This document shows positions 29,563-37,949 of a DNA stretch of 64,000 nucleotides, piece by piece. The first letter of the stretch is position 1. Every line of letters begins with the position of its first letter. Made by a program: the position numbers and the translations under genes. This stretch comes from Streptomyces aidingensis. GTDB lineage: Bacteria; Actinomycetota; Actinomycetes; Streptomycetales; Streptomycetaceae. Location: NCBI RefSeq assembly GCF_900112355.1, contig NZ_FOLM01000003.1, forward strand, positions 316,274 through 380,273, written 5' to 3'. Below the pieces are notes generated by a model that ran no database searches, was not told where the DNA came from, and saw nothing but the letters and a program-made list of their open reading frames with translations.

Positions 29563-30954
29563 TCAGCTCAGGGCGCAGGCCGTGCCGTTGAGGGCGAAGG
29601 AGGACGGGTTGCCGGAGTTGCCGCTGTGGGTGGCCTGGAAGCCGATGTTCACGCTGCCTCCCGGGGCGATGTTGGCGTTCCAGGCGGCGTTGGTGGCCGT
29701 GACGGCCCCGCTGCCCGGGCTGTAGCCGGCGTTCCAGCCGGAGATGATGTTCTGTCCGCCGGGCAGGGTGAACGCCAGCGACCAGCCGCTGATCGCGCTG
29801 GTACCGGTGTTGGTGATGGTGATGTTGGCGACCAGGCCGCTGTTCCAGGTGTTGGTGGCGTAGGTGACCCGGCAGCCGGAGCCCGGATTCCCTCCGGTGG
29901 TGCCGCCGTTGGCGGTCCCGGTGCTGGTGCCGCCGTTGGTGGTGCCCGTGCTGGTCCCGCCGTTCGTCGTTCCGGTGCTGGTGCCGCCGGTGGTCCCGCC
30001 GGTGGTGCCGCCGGTCTGGTCGAGGCCGAAGAACTGGATGGTGCGCTGCGCCATGCCGTTCTGCGGCAGCGAGTGGCCCACGCCCTGGAGGCTGATCGCC
30101 TCGACCGGGGCCATGGTGCCCGAGCCGCCGTACCGGGTCCGGGTCCAGCCCGACTGCGGGGAGTCGCTGTACGACGGCGTCAGGCCGACACCGTGCACAT
30201 TGGTCCACTGGTCGATCTGCTCCTGGAAGTTCGGGTAGCGCAGGGTGTCGTCGTTCGTCCCGTGCCAGATCTGCATCCGGGGCCGGGCGCCGCTGTAGCC
30301 CGGGTGGGCGCCCCGCACCATGTCACCCCACTGCTGCGGGGTCAGATTGCGCTGCCCCTGGGCGCACTGGCTGTTCCAGCTCGACCCGTCCGTGGTGGCG
30401 AAGCAGCCGAACGGCACACCCATGTAGGAGGCTCCGGCGGCGAACACGTCCGGGTAGTTGCCCAGCATGACGTTGGTCATCATGGCGCCGGACGAGGCGC
30501 CGGTGACAAACACCCGTCCGGGGTCGGTGTCGTAGTTGCTGTGGACGTAGTCGATCATCGATTTCAGTCCCACCGGGTCGCTGCCGCCGCCGCGGGTCAG
30601 CGCCTGCGGCGAGGAGACGTCCCAGCATCCGCCGTCACGGTTGGCGGACGGGTAGATCACGATGAATCCGTGCTGGTCGGCCAGGCGGGCGAACTCGGTC
30701 CCCGAGTGGAAGGCCGGGCCGGTGCCGGTGCAGTAGTGCAGCGCCAGCAGCACCGGCGCCGGCTGCCGCACCTGGTCCGGCACATACAGATACATCCGGT
30801 TGTTCGACGGGTTGTTGCCGAAGCCGGTCACCTCGGTGAGCTGTGCCGCCTGCGCGCTCGGCGCGCTGACCAGCAGCGCGGCCAGCACGGGCAGCACTCC
30901 GGCCAGCAACGCCCCGAGCAGTGGAGGTACCCGGCGTGCGGCTCTGTTGGACAT
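29563..30954 (-). CDS. Secreted PHB-depolymerase-family (CE1-like) esterase with CBM2
   Basis: A 463-residue secreted enzyme. A signal peptide (LLAGVLPVLAALLVSAPSAQA) is followed by an alpha/beta-hydrolase domain of the LpqC/acetylxylan-feruloyl esterase type. The oxyanion region is VLLALHYCTGTG, the nucleophile Ser is in VTGASSGAMMT, and the His is near GVGHSLP. A Gly/Thr/Ser/Asn linker built of repeated GGTSTGTTN units leads to a C-terminal family 2 carbohydrate-binding module (CRVTYATNTWNSG, WSLAFTLPGGQNI, NIGFQATHSG). CBM2 directs it to cellulose or xylan, so debranching of plant xylan is the likely role. It diverges from a PucR-type regulator with only 27 bp between. Confidence 0.92.
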   Translation of the reverse strand: MSNRAARRVPPLLGALLAGVLPVLAALLVSAPSAQAAQLTEVTGFGNNPSNNRMYLYVPDQVRQPAPVLLALHYCTGTGPAFHSGTEFARLADQHGFIVIYPSANRDGGCWDVSSPQALTRGGGSDPVGLKSMIDYVHSNYDTDPGRVFVTGASSGAMMTNVMLGNYPDVFAAGASYMGVPFGCFATTDGSSWNSQCAQGQRNLTPQQWGDMVRGAHPGYSGARPRMQIWHGTNDDTLRYPNFQEQIDQWTNVHGVGLTPSYSDSPQSGWTRTRYGGSGTMAPVEAISLQGVGHSLPQNGMAQRTIQFFGLDQTGGTTGGTTGGTSTGTTNGGTSTGTTNGGTSTGTANGGTTGGNPGSGCRVTYATNTWNSGLVANITITNTGTSAISGWSLAFTLPGGQNIISGWNAGYSPGSGAVTATNAAWNANIAPGGSVNIGFQATHSGNSGNPSSFALNGTACALS

Positions 30955-30981
30955 GGACCTGTCCTTTCTAGACTCTCGGGT

Positions 30982-32622
30982 GTGAAGGGCTTGCTGCTGC
31001 GCTTGTCGTCGATCGATGCGGACGCGGCTGCCGCGGTGCGTGTGATCGCGCACTTCCAGGCACTGCTGGACGGCCGCGTCACTCCGGCCGCCCTGGTCCG
31101 GTCCACCGCCGGCCTGGCCGAATGCCCGGCCGGGCTGGAACTCGCGGACGGGCGGACCTTCCGCTGCGGCCCGGACGGTGTCGCCCTCAGCGGTCCCGCG
31201 GAGCGGGTCTCCGGCCGCGTCCCGCTGCGTCCGGCCGGTCACGTATGGCTGGAGCGGCCCGGTGCCGAACGTCCCCTCGACGAACTGGTGCTGGAATGGC
31301 TGGCCATCGCCGCCCGCACCATGGAACAGCCCTCGATGGTCGCCGACCCGGCCCTGGTCGAGCTGGCGCTCTCCCGGCGCGAGGCCATGGCCGACCGGGC
31401 CCGTGCCCTGCGGCTCCTCGGCCTGGCGCCCGAACTCCCGCTGCGCGTCGTCGTGATGACGGACGAGGTCCACGAACCGGACGTGGCGGCACTGGCTCTG
31501 CTCGGGCGCAGCGCAGTGCCGGGCACGGTCCGGGTGGCCCGGGTCGGCACGCTCGGGGTCGCGCTGGTGCAGCACGGCACCGCGGCGGCCTCACCGGTCG
31601 CGGAACTCCGCGCGGTGGCCCGGGAGTCGGTACGGGTCGGCGTCGGCGCGGCGACCGGCGGGCTGCGCGCGCACGTCTCGTGGGAGCAGGCCCGGGTGGC
31701 CCTGCGGTTCACCACCGCCGGGCTGCCGGACGACGCGGTGGCCGGCCATGACGAGCTGGGCGCGGTGACGCTGCTGGCCGAGATCCCGCCCGCCCGGCTG
31801 CGCCGGCTGCCGGACGCCGTCGCCCTGGCCGGACTGGCCGCGGCGGAGGGCGGCAGGCTGCAGCTCGCGGCGCTGGCCGCGTTCTGCCGCACCGGCTCGC
31901 TGCGGCTGGCGGCGGCCGAGCTCCATCTGCACCACAGTTCGGTGGCGGCCCGGCTGAGCCATGTGGAGAAGGCGATGGGCCTGCGGCTGCGCGATCCCGG
32001 GGACCGCTTCCGCGCCCAGCTGGCGCTGTACGCCCGCCGCCTCGCCGCGGCGGGGGAGAGCGGCGAGGGCGGCGGGCTGTCCGGAGACGCGGGGGAGTGG
32101 GGAGACTCCTGGGATCTCCGCGGCTCCGGAGGTATCCCCGGCCCCGGGGCGGCACAGGCCCCCGCGGTCTTCGGCCGCCCGGGGGACGGGGACACGTCGG
32201 CCGGTCCGGACGCCGCCGCCCGGGCGCGCTCCGCGCCGGACGCCGCCGCCGGGGACGCGGTCGGCGGCGGCCCCGGCATCAGGACGCCCGTCGGCCGGTC
32301 CGGCCGTGCCGGCGGGGAGCTCGTCGGCCGCGCGCCCGACGCGGCCGACGAGCGTCGGACCGGCGCCCCCGGCAGTGGTGCCGAAGACGCCGAGCATGAG
32401 CCGCCCGCCGACCGGCTTCCCGGGCCGCCGGGAGACGACGGTAAGCGGGACGACGGGACGGACGACGGGAGGGACGGCACCGGCGCGCGCCCGCCCGGCA
32501 CGGCCGCCCCGCATGCCCGCCCGGCCCCCGGGCCGGGCAGCGGCACGGCGTCGGCAGCGGCGACGGCGGCGACGGCCGGGCGCACCGGTCTCACCAGTCC
32601 AGCGCCCGGCGGAGCACGGTGA
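30982..32622 (+). CDS. PucR/CdaR-type helix-turn-helix regulator with disordered tail
   Basis: A 546-residue protein starting GTG (VKGLLLRLSS). Its first 360 residues resemble a streptomycete regulator family with a GGDEF/CdaR-like middle region (SVRVGVGAATGGLRAHVSWEQARVAL without its last residues) and a C-terminal PucR-type HTH (LAAFCRTGSLRLAAAELHLHHSS, VAARLSHVEKAMG). The last 170 residues are Gly/Asp/Pro-rich and apparently disordered, far longer than I expect for the family. Only 27 bp separate it from the divergent CBM2 esterase, so shared control is likely. It overlaps the convergent hydrolase gene by 32 bp. Confidence 0.78.
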   Translation: MKGLLLRLSSIDADAAAAVRVIAHFQALLDGRVTPAALVRSTAGLAECPAGLELADGRTFRCGPDGVALSGPAERVSGRVPLRPAGHVWLERPGAERPLDELVLEWLAIAARTMEQPSMVADPALVELALSRREAMADRARALRLLGLAPELPLRVVVMTDEVHEPDVAALALLGRSAVPGTVRVARVGTLGVALVQHGTAAASPVAELRAVARESVRVGVGAATGGLRAHVSWEQARVALRFTTAGLPDDAVAGHDELGAVTLLAEIPPARLRRLPDAVALAGLAAAEGGRLQLAALAAFCRTGSLRLAAAELHLHHSSVAARLSHVEKAMGLRLRDPGDRFRAQLALYARRLAAAGESGEGGGLSGDAGEWGDSWDLRGSGGIPGPGAAQAPAVFGRPGDGDTSAGPDAAARARSAPDAAAGDAVGGGPGIRTPVGRSGRAGGELVGRAPDAADERRTGAPGSGAEDAEHEPPADRLPGPPGDDGKRDDGTDDGRDGTGARPPGTAAPHARPAPGPGSGTASAAATAATAGRTGLTSPAPGGAR

Positions 32623-33523
32623 CCGTTTCCGCCGTGATCCGCTGCACCACGGCGGCGTGCCGGACCATGGCCGCGCCGTGGAACGTCCCAGGGAACAGAT
32701 GCAGTTCGGTGGGCACCCCCGCGGTCAGCAGGCCGCGGGCGTAGTCGATGCCCTCGTCCCGCAGCGGGTCGAACTCCATCACCGCCACATAGGCCGGCGG
32801 CAGCCCTGCCAGCTCCTCGGGGGCGGCCCGTCCGGGCGCGGCCGTCACCGGCACCCGGTCGGTGCCGGGCACCCCGCAGCCCAGATAGGCGGCCCAGCTC
32901 AGCCGCCCGTTGCAGCGGTTCCACACCGGCGTGTCGTGGAAGCGCCGGGCGCTGGGTGTGGCCAGCCGGTCGTCCAGCGACGGGCTGTCCAGGTACTGGA
33001 AGCAGATGTCCGCCCCGCCCCGGTCCCGGACCAGCATGGCGACCGCCGTGGCCAGGCAGCCGCCCGCGCTGTCCCCGCCGACCGCGATCCGCTCCGGCCG
33101 CACCCCGAGTGAGTCGGCGTGCTTGGCGAGCCAGCACAGTCCGGCGAAGCAGTCCTCCAGCCCGGCCGGATAGGGGTGTTCGGGGGCCAGCCGGTAGGCG
33201 GGGGAGACGACCACGGCGGGCAGCCGCCGGCACAGGTCCAGATTGGTGTCGTGGTCCGCGTCGGGTGAACCCAGCACGAAACCGCCGCCGTGGATGCGGA
33301 AGAACGCCGGCAGCGGCCCCGGCATCCGGGTCGGCCGGTAGACGCGCAGCGTCACCTCGCCGGTGTCCACCTCGGACACCTCCACCCCGGTGGTGTCCGC
33401 CGCGGCGACCTGGACGGCCAGTTCGGCGGCCTGGGCGGCCCGGGCCGCGGCCACATCGGTGATGTCCACCTCGGGCATCATGGCCAGTGCCGCGGCCAGT
33501 TCGGGATCCAGCGGATAACGCAT
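32591..33523 (-). CDS. Alpha/beta hydrolase, hormone-sensitive lipase family
   Basis: A 310-residue cytosolic carboxylesterase. The HSL-family oxyanion motif HGGGFVLG is followed by the nucleophile in VGGDSAGGCLA, the Asp in EFDPLRDEGIDYA and the His in FPGTFHGAAMV. ATG 33523 is chosen because homology begins with RYPLDPELAAAL; a longer start at 33559 is possible and neither has a strong ribosome-binding site. The substrate is unknown; this family handles short acyl esters. Confidence 0.9.
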   Translation of the reverse strand: MRYPLDPELAAALAMMPEVDITDVAAARAAQAAELAVQVAAADTTGVEVSEVDTGEVTLRVYRPTRMPGPLPAFFRIHGGGFVLGSPDADHDTNLDLCRRLPAVVVSPAYRLAPEHPYPAGLEDCFAGLCWLAKHADSLGVRPERIAVGGDSAGGCLATAVAMLVRDRGGADICFQYLDSPSLDDRLATPSARRFHDTPVWNRCNGRLSWAAYLGCGVPGTDRVPVTAAPGRAAPEELAGLPPAYVAVMEFDPLRDEGIDYARGLLTAGVPTELHLFPGTFHGAAMVRHAAVVQRITAETVTVLRRALDW

Positions 33524-33669
33524 GCGGACACCGTGACATGGACAGCTCAGCGAGGTCATCCGACAGCCGTCGGATCATCCGGGCCGCCGGTCCGCTGCCC
33601 GGCGGGGCGGGCCGGGGCGGGGCCGGTGGCCCGGGCCACCGGCCCCGGCCACCGTTCCCCGTCACTCTC

Positions 33670-35253
33670 TCACTGACCGACCCGGCCCGGCTGGAGCGTC
33701 CTGGAGAACAGCACACCACCGCCCAGCTCGCGCAGGCTGACCGTCAGCTCCCCGCTGTCCCCGTCGATCTCCGCCTCGCCGAAGAACTGGAAGCCCTCGG
33801 CCGGGGAGACATTGGCCCGGTCCGGCGCCTTGACGAACACCCGCTCCGGGCCGAACGTGCCGTCCAGCGCGTTGGCCGGGAAGGAACCCGCGTTCAGCGG
33901 GCCGGTGACGAACTCCCAGAACGGCTCGAAGTCCCCGAAGGCCGCGCGGGACGGCTGATAGTGCTGCGCGGAGGTGTAGTGCACATCCGCGGTCAGCCAG
34001 ACCGTGCCGGTGATCCGCCGGTGCTTGATGAACCGCAGCAGCTCCGCGATCTGGAGCTCCCGGCCCAGCGGCGCGCCCGGATCGGCGTTGGCCACCGCCT
34101 CGTAGTTCGCGCCGTCGCCCACCACCAGGCCCAGCGGCATGTCGGAGGCGATCACCTTCCACACCGCCCGCGACCGGGCCAGCTCGTGCTTGAGCCAGCG
34201 CAACTGCTCCTCGCCCAGGATGCCCTGCGGGTCCTCGGTCTGCCGGTTGGCCGAGTTGGCGTTGCGGTAGGTGCGCATGTCGATGACGAACACGTCCAGC
34301 AGCGGACCGTGGCGCACCACCCGGTACATCCGGCCCTGCTTCCGCCCGGGCCGCAGCGTGGAGACCGGGTAGTACTCGGAGAACGCCCGGCGGGCCCGGG
34401 AGACCAGCACATCCACCGAGGTCTCGGTGTAGCGGGGGTCGGCGAGCACCTCTCCCGGATACCAGTTGTTGGTGACCTCGTGGTCGTCCCACTGCACGAT
34501 CGACGGCACCTGGGCGTTGAACCGCCGGAAGTTCTCGTCCAGCAGGTTGTAGCGGAAGTTGCCCCGGAACTCGTCCAGCGTCTCGGCGACCTTGCTCTTC
34601 TCCGGCGTGGTCACATTCCGCCAGGTCCGGCCGTCCGGCAGGGTGACCGTCTCGGCCAGCGGCCCGTCCGCGTACACGGTGTCGCCGCTGAAGAGGAAGA
34701 AGTCCGGGTCCCGCTGCTGCATCTCGGCGAAGATCCGGTAGCCGCCGAGTCCGGAGTTGATCCCCCAGCCCTGCCCGGCCAGATCACCGGACCAGACGAA
34801 CCGGGCGCCGTCCCGGCGGCGGACCGGCGCGGTACGGAAGGTGCCGGTCACCGGCTCGCCGCGGCGCCGGTAGTCGTCCGGGTCGGCCAGCGTCACCCGG
34901 TAGTGGATCTGCCGGCCGGGCGGCAGACCGCACAGCGAGACGGTGCCGGTGCCGTCGGTGTCCGGCCCCAGCAGCGGGCCGGTCCAGCGGCGCGCGTTGC
35001 GGAACGACTCGCTCGCCGAGGTCTCCACGATCATCCGGGCCGGCCGGTCCGACCGCACCCACACCAGCCCGGAGTTGGTGGTCACATCCCCGGCCTGCAC
35101 GCCCCAGGCCGCCGACGGCCGCCCGGAGAACGCCTGCGCTGGCGCGATGCCGCCCGCCGCGGCCGGCAGCGCCAGCGCGGCCGACGCCACCGTCGCCCCG
35201 CGCAGCACCGCCCGCCTGCCGACCGTCCTCCCGGACCCCTGTGCCGATGCCAT
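33670..35253 (-). CDS. phoD: PhoD-family alkaline phosphatase/phosphodiesterase
   Basis: A 527-residue secreted metallophosphoesterase that releases phosphate from esters. The N-terminus is a Tat signal (GRRAVLRGATVASAALALPAAAG) for folded export. An Ig-like N-terminal domain contains WGVQAGDVTTNSGLVWVRSD; the catalytic domain has the Ca/Fe ligands in FVWSGDLAGQGWGIN, FFLFSGDTVYADGP, VQWDDHEVTNNWYPGE and WLTADVHYT. Length is normal. GGGAGGT precedes ATG 35253. PhoD genes are usually PhoP-controlled, but I did not find a convincing PHO box in the 153 bp upstream. Confidence 0.94.
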   Translation of the reverse strand: MASAQGSGRTVGRRAVLRGATVASAALALPAAAGGIAPAQAFSGRPSAAWGVQAGDVTTNSGLVWVRSDRPARMIVETSASESFRNARRWTGPLLGPDTDGTGTVSLCGLPPGRQIHYRVTLADPDDYRRRGEPVTGTFRTAPVRRRDGARFVWSGDLAGQGWGINSGLGGYRIFAEMQQRDPDFFLFSGDTVYADGPLAETVTLPDGRTWRNVTTPEKSKVAETLDEFRGNFRYNLLDENFRRFNAQVPSIVQWDDHEVTNNWYPGEVLADPRYTETSVDVLVSRARRAFSEYYPVSTLRPGRKQGRMYRVVRHGPLLDVFVIDMRTYRNANSANRQTEDPQGILGEEQLRWLKHELARSRAVWKVIASDMPLGLVVGDGANYEAVANADPGAPLGRELQIAELLRFIKHRRITGTVWLTADVHYTSAQHYQPSRAAFGDFEPFWEFVTGPLNAGSFPANALDGTFGPERVFVKAPDRANVSPAEGFQFFGEAEIDGDSGELTVSLRELGGGVLFSRTLQPGRVGQ

Positions 35254-35406
35254 ACCGACCTCCCTGCACTTCGATGCCTCGGACAGACAGTCGGCAGCAT
35301 GTCCGCACAATCCCCCGTACCAGGCACCGGCACCGGAACGCGCGGCAAACCCCCGGCCAACGCTCGCCCCCGTGGAGCGCCGCTGTCCGGGTGGCGGGGG
35401 TGCTCC

Positions 35407-35607
35407 TCAGCCGTCCGGGGTGCGGCCCGCGCCGGTACCGGCCGTGGGCGACGTGTGGCATACGCAGTCGCAGCGTTGCCGGGCGACGGGTACCGGGCCG
35501 GAGGCGGGGATGGTCATGGCGTAGGTGCCGTGGCACCAGCGGTGCATCTCCGGCGCCCCTACCTGGTCCGCAGTGGCGCAGGCCGGGGCGAGGACGGTGC
35601 TGCTCAC
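35407..35607 (-). CDS. Tiny Cys-containing protein (third of three coupled genes)
   Basis: A 66-residue cytosolic protein, last in a three-gene run. GTG 35607 overlaps the stop of the preceding gene (GTGA), which fixes the start. It carries scattered cysteines and histidines (CATADQ, MHRWCHGTYAM, RCDCVCHTSP) that could bind zinc. No known family is recognised. Its coupling to the two genes before it and its position opposite an XRE regulator are the only hints of role. Confidence 0.6.
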   Translation of the reverse strand: MSSTVLAPACATADQVGAPEMHRWCHGTYAMTIPASGPVPVARQRCDCVCHTSPTAGTGAGRTPDG

Positions 35608-35876
35608 CGCTCGGCCCCGGCCGCCGCGGCGTGTTCGTGCGCCTCGCGGAGCGCGGCCGCGGTCGGGCAGTCGGCGCCGGTGAGGTGGCAGTGGCTGCAC
35701 ACCTGCCGGTGCCCGGCGAGGGCTGCGGCGAGGTCCCCGGCGGTGCGGTAGTGGCGGGCGCACGGCGGGCAGGCGTACCCGGCCCAGCCCGCGCCGCTGT
35801 TCTGCTCCACGCTCGCGACCATGACGGGCCGCCCGGTGACCTGGTGGCAGTGGATGCACGGCTGCGCGCTGCTCAC
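35604..35876 (-). CDS. Small zinc-finger-like protein (second of three coupled genes)
   Basis: A 90-residue protein with four Cys/His clusters: CIHCHQ, YACPPCARHY, CSHCHLTGADC and a final helix REAHEHAA. The spacing suggests two treble-clef-like zinc sites. GTG 35876 overlaps the stop codon of the 42-residue gene upstream, and its own stop overlaps the next GTG, so all three are made from one message. Proteins of this kind often flank XRE regulators in Streptomyces; their function is unknown. Confidence 0.68.
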   Translation of the reverse strand: MSSAQPCIHCHQVTGRPVMVASVEQNSGAGWAGYACPPCARHYRTAGDLAAALAGHRQVCSHCHLTGADCPTAAALREAHEHAAAAGAER

Positions 35877-36001
35877 CGCTCCGCCTCCTCGGTCTCGCCG
35901 ACGGGACCACCGTCGCCGGCGGCCGCTTCCTGCTCGCCGCCTACCGGGGGAATGGGCAGCATCTGGTGCAGCGGCGTACCCTCCGGCCAATCCCATGACA
36001 T
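35873..36001 (-). CDS. 42-residue peptide (first of three coupled genes)
   Basis: Begins MSWDWPEGTPLHQMLPIPP and ends in an acidic tail (GPVGETEEAER). GAAAGG lies 9 bases before ATG 36001. It is divergently placed to the XRE regulator, 101 bp away, and coupled downstream to two Cys-rich small genes. The Trp-rich acidic sequence is not a transmembrane segment or a typical signal peptide. It is a real gene on position and coupling grounds; function unknown. Confidence 0.6.
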   Translation of the reverse strand: MSWDWPEGTPLHQMLPIPPVGGEQEAAAGDGGPVGETEEAER

Positions 36002-36065
36002 CGCTGTGTACCTTTCGCGGCGTCTGCGTACCCCCCGGACGGTAGGGGCAGTACACCAGGACGTG

Positions 36066-36084
36066 GGCACGCAAAGTGCGTGCC
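36066..36084. promoter_or_regulatory. Palindrome before the XRE regulator (GGCACGC-N5-GCGTGCC)
   Basis: Perfect 7-bp arms around five bases, centred 28 bp before the XRE gene's ATG and within the gap to the divergent three-gene run. It is a plausible autoregulatory operator. Confidence 0.55.
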
Positions 36085-36102
36085 TTGTGGAGGGGAGCAG
36101 CC

Positions 36103-37308
36103 ATGGACACTGGCGTCGGCCGCCGCATCGCCTACTGGCGCGAACACCGCGGACTCACCCAAGCCGACTTCGGACGCCTCATGGGCCAATCCCGGCGGTG
36201 GGTGCAGGACCTGGAAGGCGGGCAGCGGCAGACCGATCCCCGGCTGTCCGTGCTCCAGCGGGCCGCCGACATCCTGCGCATCCCCCTGGAACGCCTCGTG
36301 ACCGACCCCGCACCCACACAAACGGCCCCTCCCGGCATGCCGCCGGACGTCGCTGCCCTCGCGGACTCCCTCCACACCCGCCACACCCTCACCCCGGCCG
36401 ACCGCGCCCCGGTGCCGCTGCCCGCGCTGCGACGGCGAGTGATGTTCTGCTGCCAGGCGTGGGCCTCCTGCCACTACAGCGCCGCCGCCCGCGACCTGCC
36501 CGCAGTGCTCGCCGACGCACACACTGCGGCAGCCAGCGGAAGCGCGGAGGCCGCGGCGCTGCTGTCCCGCGCCTACCAGCTCACCGCGTCGCTGCTGTTC
36601 AAGTACAGCGAACCCGCGCGGGTGCCCGGTGCGGTCGCCGCCGACCGGGCCCTCGCGGCCGCGGAGACCTCCGGAGACCCGGTTGCGATCGGCGCCGCCG
36701 CCCGCCGCGTCGCCCGCGGCCTGATACACCAGAAGCGGCATACGGCGGCCGCCCAGTACGCCACCGCATCGGCCTCCGCGCTGCGCGAGGACCTTGAACG
36801 CGGCGGCCCGGTCGGCCTGTCCACCCTCGGCATGCTGTACCTGGTCGCTGCGGTCGGGACAACCGGCACCGGACGGTCCCCCGCCGCGGTAGCCCAGGCC
36901 ACGGAGCGGCTCCGCGAGGCCGCCGAGGTCGCCCAGCGGCAGGGCGACGACGACGCGGACTTCACCGGCTTCGGCCCCACGAACGTCGCCCTGCACGAGG
37001 TTGACGTGCTGCTGCGTCTCGATGACGCGTGGGCGGCGGTGGAGGCCGCCCGCCGGATCGAGCCCGCAGCACTGGCCGGCATGGGCCGGGAGCGCCGGGC
37101 CCGGCACCTGGTCACCGATGCACGCGCTTCAGCCTTGACGCGCCGCCGCGACGACGCTACCCAACGCCTCCTCGAAGCCGAGCAACTCGCCCCCGAAGAG
37201 GTCCGCCGGCCGTCCGTCGCCCGGCTGGTGCAGGATCTGCTGGAGCTGGTGCCTTCCCCGGGCGCGGACCTACGCGGTCTGGCCGAGCGGTGCGGGGTGC
37301 GGCCGTGA
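36103..37308 (+). CDS. XRE-family regulator with helical-repeat domain
   Basis: A 401-residue transcription factor. Residues 1-60 form an XRE helix-turn-helix (GRRIAYWREHRGLTQADFGRL, then WVQDLEGGQRQTDPRLSVL). The rest is alpha-helical, TPR-like, in the manner of streptomycete NsdA-type regulators that respond to small ligands. AGGGGAG precedes ATG 36103. Its stop overlaps the start of a flavoprotein gene, so these two are co-translated, and the small-gene run on the opposite strand may be its regulon. Confidence 0.85.
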   Translation: MDTGVGRRIAYWREHRGLTQADFGRLMGQSRRWVQDLEGGQRQTDPRLSVLQRAADILRIPLERLVTDPAPTQTAPPGMPPDVAALADSLHTRHTLTPADRAPVPLPALRRRVMFCCQAWASCHYSAAARDLPAVLADAHTAAASGSAEAAALLSRAYQLTASLLFKYSEPARVPGAVAADRALAAAETSGDPVAIGAAARRVARGLIHQKRHTAAAQYATASASALREDLERGGPVGLSTLGMLYLVAAVGTTGTGRSPAAVAQATERLREAAEVAQRQGDDDADFTGFGPTNVALHEVDVLLRLDDAWAAVEAARRIEPAALAGMGRERRARHLVTDARASALTRRRDDATQRLLEAEQLAPEEVRRPSVARLVQDLLELVPSPGADLRGLAERCGVRP

Positions 37309-37829
37309 GCCGGGTCCTGTACCTCATCGCTTGCGGCGCTGGCCCGGCGCAATTCGTCGAGCGCGGCGTGCTGGCCGCACAGGCCGCCGGGTGGGACACC
37401 TGCTTGGTCCTCACCCCGACCGCAGCCTCATGGTGGGAAGGCCGCCTGGGTGAGCTGGAGAAGCTGACCGGGCACCCAGTTCGGCACCGGTACACCAAGC
37501 CCGGGGAGTCCGGTGGGCTGCCCAAGGCTGACGCCATGCTGGTGGCGCCGCTGACCACCACCAGCGCCTGCAAGTGGGCCGCCGGCATCACCGATACCGT
37601 CGCGCTGGGCATCCCGGCCGAGGCCGTGCACCTCGGTGTGCCGGTGTTCGTCATGCCCTTCTGGTCCACCGCGCTCGGCGCCCAGCCGGCCGTCGCTCGG
37701 GCGCTGGCCACGCTGCGGGAGCAGGGAGTGCGAGTCCTCGACGGCCCGGACGGCTACCAGCCTCATCCGCCCAAGCAGGGCAACGGCGCCGCCTACCCGT
37801 GGCCCCGGGCGGTCGCCGCCCTGGGATGA
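37305..37829 (+). CDS. Flavoprotein of the HFCD family
   Basis: A 174-residue protein like the CoaC/EpiD flavin-containing Cys decarboxylases. VLYLIACGAGPAQFVERGVL opens a Rossmann-like FMN-binding fold, with ADAMLVAPLTTTSACKWAAG and VFVMPFWSTAL as the conserved flavin and substrate loops. The HFCD catalytic His is not evident, so decarboxylation is uncertain. Start GTG 37305 overlaps the regulator's stop codon. XRE-flavoprotein pairs recur in Streptomyces, suggesting the flavoprotein modulates or serves the regulator's pathway. Confidence 0.8.
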   Translation: MSRVLYLIACGAGPAQFVERGVLAAQAAGWDTCLVLTPTAASWWEGRLGELEKLTGHPVRHRYTKPGESGGLPKADAMLVAPLTTTSACKWAAGITDTVALGIPAEAVHLGVPVFVMPFWSTALGAQPAVARALATLREQGVRVLDGPDGYQPHPPKQGNGAAYPWPRAVAALG

Positions 37830-37876
37830 CCCGGGGACAGCCGGCCCCGGTGCGGCCCGTCCACTTGCTGGATGTG

Positions 37877-37914
37877 CGGCCCCGCTCCTGCCGGTCGGAG
37901 GAGCGGGGCCGTTT
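37877..37914. terminator. Strong bidirectional terminator
   Basis: A 12-bp perfect stem (CGGCCCCGCTCC with GGAGCGGGGCCG), an 11-base loop, then TTT on the plus strand. It lies between the convergent flavoprotein and rhamnogalacturonan lyase genes and can serve both. Confidence 0.85.
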
Positions 37915-37949
37915 GATGTCAGCGTGCTGCCGTCTCCCGGTTCCGGGGC

